Positions 41,521 to 44,652 of a stretch of DNA of 44,652 nt are shown here, piece after piece. Source of the DNA: Clostridia bacterium (lineage in GTDB: Bacteria > Bacillota > Clostridia > Oscillospirales > Acutalibacteraceae); the NCBI GenBank assembly GCA_017407995.1, contig JAFQVM010000009.1, forward strand, positions 1 through 44,652. The letters run 5' to 3'. A program made the translations under genes and the position numbers. Under the pieces are notes generated by a model, which ran no database searches, was not told the origin of the DNA, and was given only the letters and a program-made list of their open reading frames with translations. The stretch's first letter is position 1. Every line of letters begins with the position of its first letter.

Positions 41521-43386
41521 ATGAATAAGCACAGAGCTGTAGATTTTTCAAAGGTTAATATAACAGGTGGGTTTTGGGCTGACCGTATGCGTATAAATGA
41601 GAATGTAACTCTTGACAGCGTGCGCAAAAGGTTTGAAGAAACAGGCCGTTTTGACGCATTTAAGTTTGATTGGAAAGAAGGCGACCCCAACCGTCCTCAT
41701 ATTTTCTATGATTCAGATATTGCAAAATGGATGGAGTCTGCCGCTTATGTTCTCAGACACAAAGAGGACAAAGAACTGGAAGAGTATATTGATAACATAG
41801 TTGATTTGATAGAAAAGAACATGGGCGAGGATGGATATTTTAATGTGTGTTTTACCGTTCTGCGTCCCGGTGAGCGTTTTACAATACGTAGTGACCATGA
41901 ACTTTATTGTGCGGGACATCTTTTTGAAGCGGCGGTCGCATATTATGAGGCGACAGGTAAGGATAAGTTTTTAAAGCTTATGTGTCGCTATGCTGATTAC
42001 ATAGAAAAGGTATTTGTGATAGACGACTCTGCAACATTTGTGACCCCTGGCCATCCCGAGATTGAACTTGCGCTTGTGAAGCTCTACCGCTGTACAGGTG
42101 AAAAGAGATATCTTGAATTGAGCCGTTTCTTTGTTGACCAACGTGGAAACAATGAAAAGGATAAAGATAAAGAATGTCATCAGCCTGCTGGCAAGTATCA
42201 GCAGGACCATCTTCCTCTGCGTGAACAAAAGACAGCCGAAGGTCACAGTGTCAGAGCTTGTTATATGTATAGCGGTATGGCTGATATAGCCTATGAGTGC
42301 GGTGATGAGACTCTTTTTGATACCGCACGTGAACTGTTCAGAAACATAACCGAACGCCGTATGTATATAACCGGAGGTGTCGGTTCTACCCATTGCGGAG
42401 AGGCATTTACAATAGATTATGACCTGCCAAACGAAACGGCATATGCTGAGACCTGTGCTGCTATATCACTGGCCATGTTTGCACGCAGAATGTCACTTCT
42501 TGAGGTTGACTCTCGATATGCCGATGCTGCGGAGCTTGTAATGTATAACGGATTTTTATCAGGAGTGTCATTGGATGGCAAGAGCTTCTTCTATGAAAAC
42601 CCGCTTTCAATTGACTTGTTCAGACGTAAAGTTAATAAAGAGGCTAATAAAAATGAACATCTGCCTATAACTCAAAGACTTGAGGTTTTTGATTGTTCTT
42701 GCTGTCCTCCTAATGTTACACGTTTTATAGAGAGCATAGGCGATTACGTATACAGCACGTCCGATGATACAGTTTATGTTCAGCAGTTTATGAAGAGCAC
42801 TTCAAAGATAGAAGTAGGCGGCAAAGAAATTGAACTTATTCAGGAAACTGATTATCCTGTAAACGGAGCTGTCAAAATAAGTGTAAAGAATTCAAAAGAC
42901 ATAAAAATAGCGGTAAGAGTACCCGGCTGGTGCAAGAAATATGAAATGAATGCAGTGAATGCAAAAGAGTGTTGTTGCGAAAACGGCTATGTGGTATTTG
43001 AGTGTGGTGAAAACGCTCAGATAGATATAGAGTTTGATATGGAGCCGACAGTTGTTACTGCAAACCCGCTTGTACGTGAAAATGCAGGCAGAGCAGCCGT
43101 TATGCGTGGACCTGTGGTTTATTGTGCAGAGGGCGTGGATAACAAAGAGGTGTTCGCACTGTCACTTTCACATAATCTCAACGCTGAAGTTAAGGACAGC
43201 GAGCTGTTCAAAATTCCGACACTCAGTGTTGACGGTTTCAGCACAAGTTCGGATAGCTGTAAAGCTAACAAACTTTACAGCAACGAATATCAAGAACCTG
43301 CAAAAACTAAGATTCAACTTATTCCATATTTTGGATTTGCTAACCGTGGTGAAAGTGATATGCAGGTATGGATGAACTTGAAATAA
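41521..43386 (+). CDS. GH127 (DUF1680) beta-L-arabinofuranosidase-like
   Basis: A 621-residue cytoplasmic protein of the HypBA1 family, which cleaves beta-L-arabinofuranosyl linkages. Key residues can be matched to the characterised Bifidobacterium enzyme: Glu294 in HCGEAF (acid/base Glu322), Glu310 and Cys312 in AYAETCAAI (zinc ligands Glu338 and Cys340), and Cys394-Cys395 in FDCSCCPPNVTR (nucleophile Cys417 and Cys418). Hence a zinc-bound cysteine nucleophile is likely. The order of the family barrel domain and C-terminal beta domain is normal. It lies divergent to lacZ and 18 bases before an alpha/beta hydrolase, so it probably heads a two-gene unit for arabinose-containing glycans. Confidence 0.92.
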   Translation: MNKHRAVDFSKVNITGGFWADRMRINENVTLDSVRKRFEETGRFDAFKFDWKEGDPNRPHIFYDSDIAKWMESAAYVLRHKEDKELEEYIDNIVDLIEKNMGEDGYFNVCFTVLRPGERFTIRSDHELYCAGHLFEAAVAYYEATGKDKFLKLMCRYADYIEKVFVIDDSATFVTPGHPEIELALVKLYRCTGEKRYLELSRFFVDQRGNNEKDKDKECHQPAGKYQQDHLPLREQKTAEGHSVRACYMYSGMADIAYECGDETLFDTARELFRNITERRMYITGGVGSTHCGEAFTIDYDLPNETAYAETCAAISLAMFARRMSLLEVDSRYADAAELVMYNGFLSGVSLDGKSFFYENPLSIDLFRRKVNKEANKNEHLPITQRLEVFDCSCCPPNVTRFIESIGDYVYSTSDDTVYVQQFMKSTSKIEVGGKEIELIQETDYPVNGAVKISVKNSKDIKIAVRVPGWCKKYEMNAVNAKECCCENGYVVFECGENAQIDIEFDMEPTVVTANPLVRENAGRAAVMRGPVVYCAEGVDNKEVFALSLSHNLNAEVKDSELFKIPTLSVDGFSTSSDSCKANKLYSNEYQEPAKTKIQLIPYFGFANRGESDMQVWMNLK

Positions 43387-43404
43387 TATGTTAGGAGTAA
43401 AACT

Positions 43405-44307
43405 ATGAAAGAGCTCAATATAGTAAGTTTTGATTCAACCCCTATACATTGCTACATTTGGGATGATGTTGAAAATCCTAAGGGTGTGGTACAGGTATCA
43501 CACGGTATGTGCGAGCACGGAGGAAGATACGGTGAACTTGCAGAGAAACTCAACGAACACGGTTACATAGTGCTTGCTGATGACCACCGAGCCCATGGTA
43601 AAACCGAGACGGATGAAAACAGAGGTCACCATGAGGGAGACATAGCGAGTGATACGGTAAAGGATTTAGTCTTTATATATAAATGGTTAAAGGAGAAGTA
43701 TAATCTTCCGCAGGGCTTTTTGGGACACAGTTACGGTAGCTTTTTGGGACAGGATTTTCTTCAACAGGGCACTGATGTTCGTGCAGTTGCACTTTGCGGA
43801 ACTGCGGACATGAACGGTGCTCAGGCAGCACTTGCACTCTTGTGGCCGCTTCAGGTGTTCTGTAAGAGTTGGCGGCCGTCCTTTGTCAACCGTGCGAGTG
43901 ATTTGCTTTTCAGTCCTAAATATAAAGGGGACACCGGGTGGCACCAATGGGTTACGAGCGATAAGGAACGCCGTAAAGAGATGGATGACGACCCATATGC
44001 CGATATAGATGTCAGCATAAACTTTGATTGGAATATGATAAAATCGTTTGGCAGAATATATAAGGCTGATAACATAGCAAAGATACCGCATGATACATAT
44101 ATAGGTATCTTCAGCGGCGATATGGACCCAATCGGAGGAAACAAATCTTCCAAGGCAAAGAAGCTTGCTGAGAGATATAAGAAAGCCGAGCTTCAGAATG
44201 TCGAGCTTCATATATATAAGGATGCACGCCATGAGCTGCACAATGAGGTTTGTAGGGAAGATTATTATAATGATATAGTTGCGTTTTTTGATAAGGCAAT
44301 GAAGTAA
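43405..44307 (+). CDS. Alpha/beta hydrolase (serine aminopeptidase S33/monoacylglycerol lipase-like)
   Basis: A 300-residue alpha/beta hydrolase. VQVSHGMCEHGGRYGELAEKL carries the oxyanion HGM motif, the nucleophile Ser109 is in LGHSYGSF, an acid lies in SGDMDPIGG, and the catalytic His is in KDARHELHNE. Such proteins act on esters or lipids. It begins 18 bases after the GH127 stop and may remove an ester (for example feruloyl or acetyl) from the same oligosaccharides, but there is no direct support for that. AGGAG precedes the ATG. Confidence 0.9.
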   Translation: MKELNIVSFDSTPIHCYIWDDVENPKGVVQVSHGMCEHGGRYGELAEKLNEHGYIVLADDHRAHGKTETDENRGHHEGDIASDTVKDLVFIYKWLKEKYNLPQGFLGHSYGSFLGQDFLQQGTDVRAVALCGTADMNGAQAALALLWPLQVFCKSWRPSFVNRASDLLFSPKYKGDTGWHQWVTSDKERRKEMDDDPYADIDVSINFDWNMIKSFGRIYKADNIAKIPHDTYIGIFSGDMDPIGGNKSSKAKKLAERYKKAELQNVELHIYKDARHELHNEVCREDYYNDIVAFFDKAMK

Positions 44308-44383
44308 TAAATGATTAAAATTAAATAGGAAAAAATTGGCTTGAACAACACTTAAAAATTTTGAAAAAAATTTAAATTTGGTG

Positions 44384-44412
44384 TTGACAAGCCTTTTTTC
44401 TTGTGGTATTAT
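44384..44412 (+). promoter_or_regulatory. rRNA operon promoter
   Basis: TTGACA (44384-44389) and TATTAT (44407-44412), 17-base spacer, with A- and T-tracts just upstream that would serve as an UP element. Confidence 0.88.
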
Positions 44413-44418
44413 TTAAAA

Positions 44419-44618
44419 GCTCTCTCTCAAGAGGGAGCCCTGAAAAGGATACACGCACCTTGAAAATTAAACAACGAAAGAAACAAGGAACCCTGAGATT
44501 CGCATCAGAGATGATGCAAACAAAGTAATTCCGGGAAACGGAAGTTTCTTGGAGAATAAGAAGAGCAGATAAAGCTCTAAAAGATTGTAGACCGGCGTAA
44601 AGTCGGATATAATACAAA
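44419..44618 (+). other. 16S rRNA leader region
   Basis: A ~200-base leader follows the promoter. It starts with a hairpin GCTCTCTC / GAGGGAGC (44419-44438), contains the phrase CACCTTGAAAATTAAACAAC common in clostridial pre-rRNA leaders, and has a second small hairpin TTCCG / CGGAA (44529-44543). It probably takes part in antitermination and in the processing stem with sequence 3' of 16S. Confidence 0.7.
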
Positions 44619-44652
44619 ATTTTAGAGAGTTTGATCCTGGCTCAGGATGAAC
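44619..44652 (+). rRNA. rrs: 16S ribosomal RNA, 5' end only
   Basis: The universal bacterial sequence AGAGTTTGATCCTGGCTCAG starts at 44626, which corresponds to about base 8 of E. coli 16S, so the mature end should be near 44619. The gene runs off the window. Confidence 0.97.

Overview
The window looks like a chromosomal segment of an anaerobic, spore-forming member of the Clostridia, most likely an Oscillospiraceae/Ruminococcaceae-type gut or rumen bacterium (inference). It carries spore genes (an alpha/beta-type SASP-like gene, spoVAC-spoVAD), Rex, the clostridial radical-SAM/DUF2344 pair, DUF4364, tandem signal peptidases, and intracellular glycoside hydrolases acting on arabinose- and galactose-containing plant glycans. 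Promoters fit the low-GC Gram-positive sigma-A pattern (TTGACA-17-TATAAT), terminators are strong GC hairpins with T-runs, and the right edge enters a 16S rRNA gene. No phage, IS element, CRISPR array, tRNA or integrase was seen.

Layout. 1-1150: a truncated secreted protein and an unusually short SASP-like gene, both on the minus strand. 1.3-4.5 kb: SGNH hydrolase, TIGR03960-type radical SAM protein and its overlapping DUF2344 partner. 4.5-5.1 kb: a small XRE repressor divergent from an 81-residue conserved protein, with twin palindromic operators. 5.1-6.9 kb: rplS with a structured leader, then two signal peptidase I genes. 6.9-7.7 kb: a ribbon-helix-helix protein divergent from a SLOG-like protein, with a repeated motif over both -10 boxes. 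7.8-12.8 kb: a housekeeping run (rbgA, CapA-like lipoprotein, rnhB, yraN, ywlE-like, rimI, tsaD). 12.9-14.7 kb: GTP-dependent PEP carboxykinase. 14.8-16.4 kb (minus): TetR regulator, HEYGH membrane protein, DUF4364. 16.7-23.0 kb: purL, apgM and a metY-type sulfhydrylase. 23.1-23.4 kb: a noncoding block with a DnaA-box-like cluster. 23.4-24.8 kb (minus): DUF896, TtcA-like, zinc-ribbon membrane protein. 25.1-25.9 kb: rplM-rpsI. 26.1-29.1 kb: MFS transporter coupled to a membrane-anchored BspA-type repeat protein. 29.1-30.8 kb: a palindrome-rich noncoding stretch and a DUF348/G5/3D cell-wall protein. 30.9-33.4 kb: XRE membrane regulator with GH43, then LytTR-DUF3021. 33.4-35.7 kb (minus): orphan ABC ATPase and a methylmalonate-semialdehyde-type dehydrogenase. 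35.8-38.3 kb: spoVAC, spoVAD, a tiny membrane protein where spoVAE is often found, and rex. 38.3-44.3 kb: divergent GH2 and GH127 genes and an alpha/beta hydrolase. 44.3-44.65 kb: rRNA promoter, leader and the first bases of 16S.

How the parts fit together. Translation and ribosome functions dominate the first half (L19, RbgA, RimI, TsaD, L13, S9, TtcA-like). The right half combines sporulation (SpoVA, Rex) with intracellular breakdown of short arabino-/galacto-oligosaccharides (GH43, GH2, GH127) by enzymes with no signal peptide, which implies uptake by a transporter; the only transporter-like gene present is the MFS gene at 26 kb, and that link is unproven. The least explained and most interesting units are the RHH/SLOG divergon, the XRE/81-aa divergon with its duplicated operator, the SpoVA operon ending in a small membrane protein, the half-length SASP, the DnaA-box-like cluster and the palindrome-rich spacer upstream of the G5/3D gene.
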